A stretch of 64,000 nucleotides of DNA from Verrucomicrobiota bacterium. GTDB taxonomy: Bacteria; Verrucomicrobiota; Verrucomicrobiia; Opitutales; Puniceicoccaceae. Of the stretch, positions 34,979-43,345 are shown piece by piece. How positions within the stretch are numbered: the first letter of the stretch is position 1; each line of letters starts with the position of its first letter. The DNA lies in contig JBCDMB010000004.1 in assembly GCA_038744685.1 (NCBI GenBank), forward strand, positions 1-64,000. Direction: 5' to 3'. The position numbers and the translations under genes were made by a program. The notes beneath the pieces were generated by a model. The model did not search any database and was not told the DNA's origin. It worked only from the letters and a program-made list of their open reading frames with translations.

Positions 34979-37900
34979 ATGGGAATTCCAAAATTCGCGG
35001 TCGAGAAGGCGACTGTCACTTATTTCACCTCTGCCGTCCTTTTCCTTGTAGGTATTTTTAGTTTTTTCCAGTTGGGACAGCTGGAAGACCCGGATTTCTC
35101 GCTCAAAGTCGCTTACGTGATTACTCCCTACCAGGGAGCCTCACCGGAGGAGGTTGAGGAAGAGGTCACCGACTTGATTGAAACGGCGGTTCAGGAGATG
35201 ACCGAAGTGGACTACATCGAATCGAGTTCCCAAGCTGGCCTCTCCATCGTCAAAATCGAGGTGCGGGCGGAGTTTTGGTCCGATAAGCTTCCCCAGATCT
35301 GGGACACTCTTCGGCGAAAGGTGCGGGACGTCGAAGGGAGTCTGCCGGAGGGAAGTGGTCGACCAATCATCAACGACGATGTTGGGGATGTGTATGGATC
35401 GGTTCTCGCTTTAACCAGCGATGGCTTTTCGGACGCCGACATGGCGAACTACGCTGACGATTTGCGGACGCAGCTTCTGGCAGTTCCCGGCGTAGGAAAG
35501 GTTCAAGTCTGGGGGGACCAGAGCGAGGCAATATACATCGATTACTCTCGAGCCAATCTCGCTACCCTAGGTATCGGGGAAGGTGACTTATTCGCCACTC
35601 TGCGAGGGCAAAATCTTGTGGTCGATGCGGGAAGCATTGATATCGGCGACCAAAGGCTCAGGGTAGAAACAACTGGCGGCATTAAAGACCCAGCTGATAT
35701 CGCGGAGTTGATCATTCGTCCGTCTTCCGGAGAAACGGAGATCATACGTCTTCAAGACGTGGGAACGGTTCGCCGCGGTTATATTGAACCGGCTTCAACC
35801 CGAATGCGTTTTAATGGTCGGGATGCAGTCGCGATTTCGGTCTCTGGTAAACCGGGCGAGAACATTGTGAAGCTCGGAGCCCGGATCGACGAAAAGGTCC
35901 GGGATCTTCGTCTTGCTTTGCCGATCGGGTTGGAGCTGGATCGGGTCCATTGGCAGTCGGATGTGGTTTCGGATTCGGTGAACAGCTTTATTGAAAGCTT
36001 TGCCCAAGCAGTCCTGATCGTCCTGGTAGTCATCACTCTCTTCATGGGCTGGAGGATGGGAATTATCATCGGAACGGCTCTGATTCTCACGATTACGGCC
36101 AGCTTTATTCTGATGCTGGCTTTTGGGATCGACCTACAAAGAATGTCCCTGGGAGCTTTGGTAATTGCGCTGGGCATGATGGTCGATAACGCGATCGTGG
36201 TTGCGGATGGAACTTCGGCTCGGATCGCTAAGGGTATGAATGCAAAGGAAGCGGCAATCGAGGCGGCAACCCTCCCTGCGATGCCCTTGCTGGGGGCGAC
36301 ACTCATTGCGGTGATGACCTTTTATCCAATCTACGCGTCGACTGACGCGGCGGGTGAATATTGCGCATCGCTTTTTTCGGTCGTGGCAATCGCACTGTTT
36401 TCGAGTTGGATCATTTCGATCACAATCACCCCTCTCCAGTGTATCGGCATGATCAAAAAGCCTACCGAGGAGGAACTGGCCAAAGATCCCTATGGGTCAA
36501 AGCTCTACCGCACCTTCAAATCAATTTTGGAGGGCGCAATTCGTTTTCGGTTTTTCACAATTGCGATCATGGTCGCCTTGTTGGTTTCGGCCCTTTTCAG
36601 CTTCACCTATGTGAAGCAACTCTTCTTCCCGGAGTCATCGATGGAAAAGTTCATGGTTGATCTCTGGGCGATCGAAGGATCAAGCCTCGCCGCGCATAGC
36701 GAAGAAATCAGAAGTCTGGAAGCGTTTCTCTTGGAGGATGACAGAGTAGAGGACGTGGTCACTTTTATTGGTGAAGGCCCGCCACGATTCTACCTCCCGG
36801 TTTCTCCCGAGCTCAGCTACGCCTCCTATGCACAGTTGATCGTTAATGTCGCAGACGCGAGCGATATTCCTGAGTTAATTTCGAAAGTAAACGAGGAGGG
36901 GTCGATTCTTCTTCCGGGGAGTCTGGTGGCTCCCCGTGCCTACGGAGTCGGTCCCGATACTACTTATAAATTCGAAATGCGGATCACGGGTCCTTCAAAT
37001 GCCGATCCTGGAGAGCTACGGGATGCTGCTGCAAAGGTGGAAGATGTCCTGTTGACCTCACCTCTTCTCGCATATGTCACGACGGATTGGCGCCAGCGGA
37101 CCCCTGTGATTCAGCCTGCTTTTGATCAAAGTCGTGGGCGGTTTGCACAAGTCTCCCGTGAGGATGTTTCTAATTTGATAAAACAAGTCTTTGATGGATC
37201 GACAGTTGGCGTTTACCGAGAGGACGATGACGTTCTCCCGATCATTCTCCGAAACGAAAATAGCGAGCGAACCGGCTTCACGAACGTTGAGGTTCTTCAG
37301 TTGGCAGCAAATGAGACCCGTGGTCCCTTGCCTCTCGCGCAGGTAGTTAATGGAACCGAGATTTCCTGGGAAGATCCATTGATTTGGCGACGCGATCGTT
37401 TAAGAACCATTACAGTTCAAGCCAATCCAATCGCTGGGGTAACTTTTGCGGAGTTGATGGCTACGGTTCAAAGTGAGTTGGATGCAATTGAATTTCCCAG
37501 TGGCTACGTGGTGGAGATGGGCGGTGAGCAGGAGAGCAACGAGAAGGCGCAAAAATCCCTTATTCCAGGGGTGGTGCCAGCGTTCCTCATTGTGATTCTG
37601 ACTTTGGTTCTCCTCTTCAACGCTCTGCGGCCTCCGGTACTGATCCTCCTTATTGTTCCGTTCGCGATCATCGGCGTTTCCTACGGCCTCCTGTTGTCGG
37701 GTGCAGCTTTTGGTTTTGTCGCGTTGTTGGGAGCCATGAGTCTTTGCGGAATGATCATCAAGAACGCCATTGTCTTGATCGACGAAATCAACCTCATCAA
37801 GAGCGAGGGTAAAAATGCTTACGATGCGACGATTGGGGCCGCACTTTCCCGTTTGCGGCCGGTTGCTCTTGCTGCTGCGACGACGGTCCTCGGAGTGATT

Positions 37901-38038
37901 CCTCTTTTAACCGATGTCTTCTGGGTGGGCCTATCAGTCACCATCATGGCTGGGCTGAGTTTTGGAACGATTGTGACGATGATTCTCCTGCCAACCTTCT
38001 ATTGCACTTTCTACAACGCAAGGGCTGAGACCAAATGA
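34979..38038 (+). CDS. RND-family efflux pump, inner-membrane transporter
   Basis: A 1019-residue AcrB-like transporter with twelve membrane segments and two large periplasmic loops. The proton-relay segment TM4 reads M-M-V-D-N-A-I-V-V-A, with Asp-Asn in place of the Asp-Asp of AcrB, as in many RND relatives. The region around K-N-A-I-V-L-I-D-E-I is the TM10 counterpart. Substrates cannot be told; drugs, dyes or bile-like compounds are typical. It is shorter than E. coli AcrB (1049). It overlaps the outer-membrane factor gene by four bases (ATGA). Confidence 0.95.
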   Translation: MGIPKFAVEKATVTYFTSAVLFLVGIFSFFQLGQLEDPDFSLKVAYVITPYQGASPEEVEEEVTDLIETAVQEMTEVDYIESSSQAGLSIVKIEVRAEFWSDKLPQIWDTLRRKVRDVEGSLPEGSGRPIINDDVGDVYGSVLALTSDGFSDADMANYADDLRTQLLAVPGVGKVQVWGDQSEAIYIDYSRANLATLGIGEGDLFATLRGQNLVVDAGSIDIGDQRLRVETTGGIKDPADIAELIIRPSSGETEIIRLQDVGTVRRGYIEPASTRMRFNGRDAVAISVSGKPGENIVKLGARIDEKVRDLRLALPIGLELDRVHWQSDVVSDSVNSFIESFAQAVLIVLVVITLFMGWRMGIIIGTALILTITASFILMLAFGIDLQRMSLGALVIALGMMVDNAIVVADGTSARIAKGMNAKEAAIEAATLPAMPLLGATLIAVMTFYPIYASTDAAGEYCASLFSVVAIALFSSWIISITITPLQCIGMIKKPTEEELAKDPYGSKLYRTFKSILEGAIRFRFFTIAIMVALLVSALFSFTYVKQLFFPESSMEKFMVDLWAIEGSSLAAHSEEIRSLEAFLLEDDRVEDVVTFIGEGPPRFYLPVSPELSYASYAQLIVNVADASDIPELISKVNEEGSILLPGSLVAPRAYGVGPDTTYKFEMRITGPSNADPGELRDAAAKVEDVLLTSPLLAYVTTDWRQRTPVIQPAFDQSRGRFAQVSREDVSNLIKQVFDGSTVGVYREDDDVLPIILRNENSERTGFTNVEVLQLAANETRGPLPLAQVVNGTEISWEDPLIWRRDRLRTITVQANPIAGVTFAELMATVQSELDAIEFPSGYVVEMGGEQESNEKAQKSLIPGVVPAFLIVILTLVLLFNALRPPVLILLIVPFAIIGVSYGLLLSGAAFGFVALLGAMSLCGMIIKNAIVLIDEINLIKSEGKNAYDATIGAALSRLRPVALAAATTVLGVIPLLTDVFWVGLSVTIMAGLSFGTIVTMILLPTFYCTFYNARAETK

Positions 38039-39492
38039 GAGAAGCACTGTCCGAACGTCTGTATGCTTTCCTTCCTCTTCTAAGCCTCTTTTTTCTAGGT
38101 GGCTGCATCACAGTCGGTCCAGATTACGAGGCACCTGAAATCTCATTGCCGGATAGTTGGCAGTCGCCTTACGAGCGAAATGTTGGGGAAACAAAAGCGA
38201 ACCAAGAGAGTTATTGGCTCGTTTTCAACGATTCGGTTCTCAACGAAGTGATCGAAAGAGTGGGAAAGCAGAATCGTGACCTTCGAGCGGCTCTGGCGGC
38301 GATCGACGAGGCTCGTGCTTCCCTTGGGATTGCCTCATCAGAGAGATTTCCGAGTATCGCGGTCGATGGTTCGGCTACTTTCGACCGAACGAGTGTCAAT
38401 GTGTCTCCAGTCGAATCACCGATTCGTGATCGGGACGACACCACCTTTTCAATTGGGCCCAATGCATCGTGGGAAATTGATCTCTTTGGACGAGTTCGAC
38501 GCAGTATTGAATCCGCATCCGCTTCGTTTGAAGCGAGTGAAGCGCAATACGCCGATCTTTTGGTGATTCTTTATGCGGAAACGGCTCAGGCCTACTTCGA
38601 TTTCCGCGCAGTTCAGCAACGATTAGAGTTTGCGACTTCGAACGTTACCTCTCAGGAAAATACTCTGAATCTAACCGTAAACCGCGTGAAAGCGGGCCTG
38701 GCTCCGGAACTGGATCGAGCGCAGGCAGAGCTTAATTTGAACCGTAGTCGAGCTCTATTGCCCCAGCTGCGGGAGGCGCGGGACAACCTATTGAACGCCT
38801 TGGCTGTTTTGACAGGGGACTATCCGTGGGACCTGGCGCCTCTTCTCGGAACTGAGTATGCTGAGCAGGACTCGATTCCGATTGTCTCGGTTACAACAGT
38901 TCCAGCCGACTTGCTCAGGCAGCGCCCAGATATCCGCCAAGCGGAACGGAATCTCGCGGCTCAGACAGCGCAAATTGGTGTGGCGACTGCAGATTTGTAT
39001 CCCCGCTTTTCGTTAAACGGGGTATTCACTTTTGACGCATTTGACGCGCAAGACTGGTTTAACGGAGACTCGCGGGCTTTTTCAATCGGTCCATTCATGA
39101 GTTGGAGAGTGTTTGAGTTTGGAAGACTCCGCGATCTGATCCAGGTCGAGGAGGCTCGCACGGATCAGGCTCTTGCGCAGTATGAACAAACGGTTCTAAC
39201 CGCGATTCAAGAGGTTGAAGATTCTCTTTCCGGCCTTGCGAACGAGCGTCGCCGTAACGGTGATCTTCGTCGAGCCTCCGAGGCTGCTGAGGAATCGGTT
39301 CGCTTGTCGCTGGATCTTTATCGAAGCGGTCTGGTCGAATTCGATACGGTTCTGACCAGTGAGCAAGCCCTTCTCGAACTTCAGGATAGTCTCGCGGAAA
39401 GCAATGGAATCATGCGTCAGAACATCGTTCAGTTCTATCGCAGTATTGGCGGAGGCTTTGGAATAAGGTCACCAGAGGATCCAGACGATTGA
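38035..39492 (+). CDS. Outer-membrane factor of the RND system (NodT/TolC family lipoprotein)
   Basis: A 485-residue TolC-like channel of the NodT type. The signal ends in a lipobox (F-L-G-G-C), then V-G-P-D-Y-E-A-P, the usual start of lipid-anchored outer-membrane factors. Two outer-membrane-factor repeats (about 60-250 and 270-470) hold the long coiled coils and P-A-D-L-L-R-Q-R-P-D-I-R before the second. It forms the exit duct of the pump. Its start overlaps the pump stop. A small hairpin with T-rich end lies after it. Confidence 0.93.
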   Translation: MREALSERLYAFLPLLSLFFLGGCITVGPDYEAPEISLPDSWQSPYERNVGETKANQESYWLVFNDSVLNEVIERVGKQNRDLRAALAAIDEARASLGIASSERFPSIAVDGSATFDRTSVNVSPVESPIRDRDDTTFSIGPNASWEIDLFGRVRRSIESASASFEASEAQYADLLVILYAETAQAYFDFRAVQQRLEFATSNVTSQENTLNLTVNRVKAGLAPELDRAQAELNLNRSRALLPQLREARDNLLNALAVLTGDYPWDLAPLLGTEYAEQDSIPIVSVTTVPADLLRQRPDIRQAERNLAAQTAQIGVATADLYPRFSLNGVFTFDAFDAQDWFNGDSRAFSIGPFMSWRVFEFGRLRDLIQVEEARTDQALAQYEQTVLTAIQEVEDSLSGLANERRRNGDLRRASEAAEESVRLSLDLYRSGLVEFDTVLTSEQALLELQDSLAESNGIMRQNIVQFYRSIGGGFGIRSPEDPDD

Positions 39493-39517
39493 GAACCAAA
39501 AAGGGCGAAAGATCAGG

Positions 39518-39545
39518 TTGCCACGTCGGCAATTCTGTCAGTTTT
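39518..39545 (+). terminator. Possible terminator after the RND operon
   Basis: TTGCC (39518-39522) and GGCAA (39528-39532) form a 5-bp stem with a five-base loop, followed by TTCTGTCAGTTTT. The stem is short. It lies between convergent genes and partly inside the end of the channel gene on the other strand. Confidence 0.3.
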
Positions 39546-40251
39546 CCTTGTTCTTGGATACGATGCTCAGCCCGACGAGCCTACCAATTAAAATTGCCAC
39601 GTAGATCTGCCCCATGAGGGCTTGGGCTGAGACCAGCATTCTCGCCAGCGAAGAGACTGGGGTAATGTCTCCATATCCAAGGGTAGTTTGGGTGACCGTA
39701 CTAAAGTAAATGGCTAATCCTGCATTCTTACCTTCCAACACGATTCTTCCCTCTAAAGTGGATTGGAGAGCTGATGAGAAGGAAAACGCTGAAGGATCGA
39801 GCAGTGTACAGATTGAATACATAGCTGCCCAAAACACCGCCAGCATCAGGTAGGAAGAGATACCGATTAAGAGGGTATCTAAAGTCACTTCGCGAGTCTT
39901 CATCAGCAGCCGGATAAAACGGCAGAAGACAAGCCCGATGACTCCCGCCAAACCAGCGAAGTAGATGAGAGAAATCGCTTGGTTGCTGGTGATGGATGCA
40001 GAGATTTGAAGGATCGCGAGTACGCCAGCTATCGAAATGCCCAAGACCAAGGCGAGTCTTCCAGTCGTAATGATCAGGAAACTCACAAAAGAGAGCCCGA
40101 CCAGTGAAATCCAAAAAAGCACGTTGGTCACCGTTTGCGAACCGGTGACCAGCTGGAGGAGGGGAGAAACAACGATCAATAAAACCTGAAACGTAAGAAT
40201 CCAGCGAACGGAGTTGATGCGCCTGACCGAAAAGTCATCCTTCGAATCCAC
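39538..40251 (-). CDS. Potassium channel family protein
   Basis: A 237-residue membrane protein with about six segments. The last pair flanks a pore loop with the selectivity filter T-T-L-G-Y-G-D, a K+ channel signature. The first four segments have no clear voltage-sensor Arg pattern, and no RCK or cyclic-nucleotide domain follows, so gating is unknown. It converges on the RND operon and diverges from the cardiolipin synthase gene 147 bp away. It probably sets K+ or membrane potential. Confidence 0.85.
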   Translation of the reverse strand: MDSKDDFSVRRINSVRWILTFQVLLIVVSPLLQLVTGSQTVTNVLFWISLVGLSFVSFLIITTGRLALVLGISIAGVLAILQISASITSNQAISLIYFAGLAGVIGLVFCRFIRLLMKTREVTLDTLLIGISSYLMLAVFWAAMYSICTLLDPSAFSFSSALQSTLEGRIVLEGKNAGLAIYFSTVTQTTLGYGDITPVSSLARMLVSAQALMGQIYVAILIGRLVGLSIVSKNKEN

Positions 40252-40398
40252 AGAGGCTGAAGTAATCTAAGGTGTATCGAGACGCCAATCCCTAAATTTC
40301 AAATGAGGGCTCTTGATTGGTTTCTGAATTCAGTTTTGCAGAGAACTATTGCATCGAGCCTATCCGGGTTGATGAAATAGAACCTTTCGCTACTATTC

Positions 40399-41862
40399 AT
40401 GAATGCCTCTGTTGACTACTCGGACCTTCTGGCGGTTCTCCACCTTTCTCTGGTTCTCGTCATTTCGATTCGAGTGATCATGCGAAGGCCGGCTACCGGG
40501 GTGGCATTGACTTGGCTATTCGTCGTTAGCGCGATCCCGTTCGCCGGCGCCCTTTTTTACCTTCTGATCGGGGAACGGCGAATCAGCCGGAGGCGCATTC
40601 GTCGAATCGCAGAGCGTAAGGTCGACTACGAGAGTCTCGTGAGGCTCGGAATGGATCGAGACATTACGATTGTCGATTGGGGTAAACATCCCGGTGAAGC
40701 AAAGGGAATGAATCTTCTTGGAACGAACATGATTGGGTTTCCAACTGTTTCTGGAAGCAGCGGTCACTTGATTTCCGATACCGAAGAGATGCTTGATTCG
40801 ATCGCCAGAGACGTGGATGCAGCCGAACACTCGGTCTTTATGGAGTTTTACATTTGGAACGAAGGGGGAAAGGCTGACAAAGTTCTCGATTCTCTCATTC
40901 GTGCGGCGAGCAGAGGAGTGGTTTGTCGTGTGTTGGTGGACTCATTGGGAGCGCGGCCTTGGTGGAAGGGCTCACAACCAGAAAAGCTGAGACAGGCGGG
41001 TGTCCATCTTGCGGAGGCCTTGCCGGTCGGGCTCTTCCGCACTTTCCTGGATCGAACCGACCTTAGGGTTCATCGAAAGATTATCGTTATCGATGGGAAG
41101 ATTGCCTGGACCGGGAGCATGAATCTTGTTGATCCGAAGTATTTTAAACAGGATGCGGGAGTGGGAGAGTGGGTCGATGCTATGGCTCGAATGGAAGGGT
41201 CAGTGATTGTTCCCCTCGGTCTCACTTTGATTGGTGATTGGGTCTTGGAAACGGATGATTCGATTGAAACCCTCATTCGTGAATCCCGTCTCTCTACGGT
41301 GGAACCAAAGCCTGGGGTGGATATTCAGGTGGTTCCTTCTGGTCCGGGTGAGACGGATGACGGGTTGCTACAAATGCTACTCACTACGGTGAATTCAGCT
41401 GATCGGGAGTTGGTCCTCACGACCCCTTATTTCATTCCTGACGAGTCGTTGTTGCGTGCTATGAGGGGTGCAGCCGCACGAGGAGTAAAGGTACACCTGA
41501 TCCTACCGGAAAAGGTGGACTCGGTCCTAACGAGGTATGCGAGCCGTTCTTACTACAGTGAATTGATGGAAGAAGGGATCCAGATCCATCTATACCGCGG
41601 TGGTCTCTTACACACAAAATCGATTACCGCAGATCAAAGCATAACGATGTTTGGCACTGTGAATCTCGACATGCGGAGTATCTGGATCAACTACGAGGTC
41701 GCCTTGTTCGTGTATGGGCATGCAGTTGGAGAGGAAGTGCGCGCCCTTCAACAGACTTACATCGACGACTCATTAGTTATCGATGCCGAAGAGTGGGAGA
41801 CTCGGTCAATGGCTCAGCGGTTCTTTGAAAATGTTTGCCGCTTGGCAAGTCCGCTACTCTAG
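40399..41862 (+). CDS. cls: Cardiolipin synthase (phospholipase D superfamily)
   Basis: A 487-residue membrane-bound enzyme with two N-terminal membrane segments (about 8-30 and 38-56). Two PLD active sites follow: V-H-R-K-I-I-V-I-D and L-H-T-K-S-I-T-A-D, each with the H-x-K-x4-D pattern. It joins two phosphatidylglycerols to make cardiolipin (ClsA type). A TACTAT at 40391-40396 lies just before the ATG with TTGATG 16 bp further up, but a start there would fall after the ATG, so I do not call it a promoter. The TAG stop (41860-41862) is inside the left tip of repeat copy 3. Confidence 0.94.
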   Translation: MNASVDYSDLLAVLHLSLVLVISIRVIMRRPATGVALTWLFVVSAIPFAGALFYLLIGERRISRRRIRRIAERKVDYESLVRLGMDRDITIVDWGKHPGEAKGMNLLGTNMIGFPTVSGSSGHLISDTEEMLDSIARDVDAAEHSVFMEFYIWNEGGKADKVLDSLIRAASRGVVCRVLVDSLGARPWWKGSQPEKLRQAGVHLAEALPVGLFRTFLDRTDLRVHRKIIVIDGKIAWTGSMNLVDPKYFKQDAGVGEWVDAMARMEGSVIVPLGLTLIGDWVLETDDSIETLIRESRLSTVEPKPGVDIQVVPSGPGETDDGLLQMLLTTVNSADRELVLTTPYFIPDESLLRAMRGAAARGVKVHLILPEKVDSVLTRYASRSYYSELMEEGIQIHLYRGGLLHTKSITADQSITMFGTVNLDMRSIWINYEVALFVYGHAVGEEVRALQQTYIDDSLVIDAEEWETRSMAQRFFENVCRLASPLL

Positions 41863-42130
41863 AGCATTTTGCGATTAGTTTGAACCATCAGGCTGAGCGG
41901 ATTTTGCGCCTCAACGAGGCGGAGCGACGCGCTGCGCACTAGAAGTGCGTGAGCGTCGCTCGAACGCTGTTGGGGCCCAAAAGCAGCCAGTCCTCTGGAT
42001 GGGGTTAAAATGAGAGTTCGCTGCGTTAGCTTGGTGTTCACGGGCTTCAGCCCGCTACACACCAAGCCGCCTTGCGCTGCTCTCATTTTAAATCCCACCT
42101 GACGGTTCAACCTAATCGCAAAGTGCTCTA
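41860..42130 (+). mobile_element. 271-bp MITE-like structured repeat, copy 3
   Basis: Runs from TAGAGCA to TGCTCTA with 33-bp terminal inverted repeats that match except for about three positions. From the left it holds a GCGACGC...GCGTCGC hairpin (about 41923-41959). Then comes an 85-base foldback (42006-42090): TAAAATGAGAG with CTCTCATTTTA, GCTTGGTGT with ACACCAAGC, and the CGGGCTTCAGCCCG tip. The first three bases are the cls stop codon; the last three are the stop codon of the superoxide dismutase gene on the other strand. No open frame here is conserved in all copies. Confidence 0.88.
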
Positions 42131-42925
42131 GGCAGCTCCTCGAAGGCGCTTGTCTACCGCGCTCCAGTCGACGATGTTTTTCCACGCATTGAGGTAATCC
42201 CCTCGGCGGTTCTGATATTTCAGATAATAGGCGTGTTCCCAGACATCCACCCCAAGAAGCGGCCGAAGGGAAGGATCATCCATCCACGGTGTATCTTGAT
42301 TGGGTGTCGAGACCACCACTAGCCCTCCCTCAGGATTTTTGCAGAGCCAGGACCACCCGCTACCAAAGCGTCCCAGCCCGGTAGAAACCATCTCCTCCAG
42401 GAGACCATCCACGCTACCGAACGCTCCGTCAATGGTGGCTTGCAGGGGTGAGGACGGAGTCACGCCTGGGTTCACTAAGGAATACCAAAAGAGGCAATGG
42501 TTGAGATGACCCCCTCCGTTGTTGCGAACTGCGGTCTGAATCGGAGCGGGGACCGCGTTGAGATCCGTAAGCATCTCTCCGAGGGTGAGGCTGTGGGTTG
42601 CCGGGTAGTTTTCTATCGCGGCGTTGAGCTTACGGACATAGCCAGCATGATGCTTTGTGTAATGGATCTCCATCGTGCGTGCGTCGATGTAGGGCTCCAA
42701 CGCATCGTATGCGTAGGGTAGGGGTGGAAGTGCAAATGGGTAGGTCAGGGACTCGAAGTCGAGCATGGCAGGGACCCCGGAAGGTGTCTCCGAAGAATTG
42801 CCGGTTTGACCGAAAGTGCGTTTGGATAGAAGACCCGAAAAAGCGAAGGCACCCATTCCGAAGGTACTTTGCTTGAGGAATGTCCGACGACTGGAAGGAG
42901 AGCAGATTTGGGATCGTATATTCAT
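42128..42925 (-). CDS. sodA: Tat-exported Fe/Mn-family superoxide dismutase, Mn-type
   Basis: A 265-residue enzyme. The ATG at 42925 gives a twin-arginine signal, S-R-R-T-F-L-K, with a hydrophobic stretch after it; the start 12 codons upstream has no support. The mature part has H-H-A-G-Y-V, G-G-G-H-L-N-H, G-S-G-W-S-W-L and D-V-W-E-H-A-Y-Y-L. N-Q-D-T-P places Gln where Mn enzymes have it, and Gly in N-N-G-G-G-H also fits Mn. It should protect the periplasm or surface from superoxide. Its stop is inside repeat copy 3, so its C-terminus (R-G-A-A) may have been set by the insertion. Confidence 0.88.
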   Translation of the reverse strand: MNIRSQICSPSSRRTFLKQSTFGMGAFAFSGLLSKRTFGQTGNSSETPSGVPAMLDFESLTYPFALPPLPYAYDALEPYIDARTMEIHYTKHHAGYVRKLNAAIENYPATHSLTLGEMLTDLNAVPAPIQTAVRNNGGGHLNHCLFWYSLVNPGVTPSSPLQATIDGAFGSVDGLLEEMVSTGLGRFGSGWSWLCKNPEGGLVVVSTPNQDTPWMDDPSLRPLLGVDVWEHAYYLKYQNRRGDYLNAWKNIVDWSAVDKRLRGAA

Positions 42926-43051
42926 GGGATGGATGAAAACGGACAGATCATCGGTTGGCAACTGACATCCGATTTATCCGTGGCTGTTCAAGAGTGGCTC
43001 AGAAAACCGCTTGCCTTCCCGATTGGGCTGTCTCTACTCCGAAAGAAAGCA

Positions 43052-43345
43052 ATGGACACAGAAAAAGACCCAATTGATCTCGATCGGCTCAGCGTCTTGG
43101 CGCGCCTCTCCTTAACTCCAGAAGAAAAGGAAAAGCTGGGTCCGCAACTTTCGCGGATTGTCGGTTACGTAGAGCAGCTGAAAGAGGTCGATGTGGATGG
43201 CGTCGAGCCTATGGCCCATGCAATCCCGCTTTCCAATGTGCTTCGAGAGGACCGTGCTGAAGAATTGGACGATCGAGAAGCGTTCTTAAAAAATGCGCCA
43301 GCGAGCCGGTTGAGCCAAATTGTTGTTCCTCCTGTAATCGAATAG
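43052..43345 (+). CDS. gatC: Asp/Glu-tRNA amidotransferase subunit C
   Basis: A 97-residue protein of normal GatC length. It starts D-T-E-K-D and has L-A-R-L-S-L-T-P-E-E and the late segment N-V-L-R-E-D. GatC holds GatA and GatB together. A longer frame from 42869 runs through the sod promoter region; the ATG at 43052 gives the family start. gatA begins at the very next base. Confidence 0.93.
   Translation: MDTEKDPIDLDRLSVLARLSLTPEEKEKLGPQLSRIVGYVEQLKEVDVDGVEPMAHAIPLSNVLREDRAEELDDREAFLKNAPASRLSQIVVPPVIE

Noticed and set aside
40369-40396. TTGATG-16-TACTAT promoter before cls
   Set aside because: A start at the right distance from TACTAT would be after the cls ATG at 40399, and no other start codon is near.
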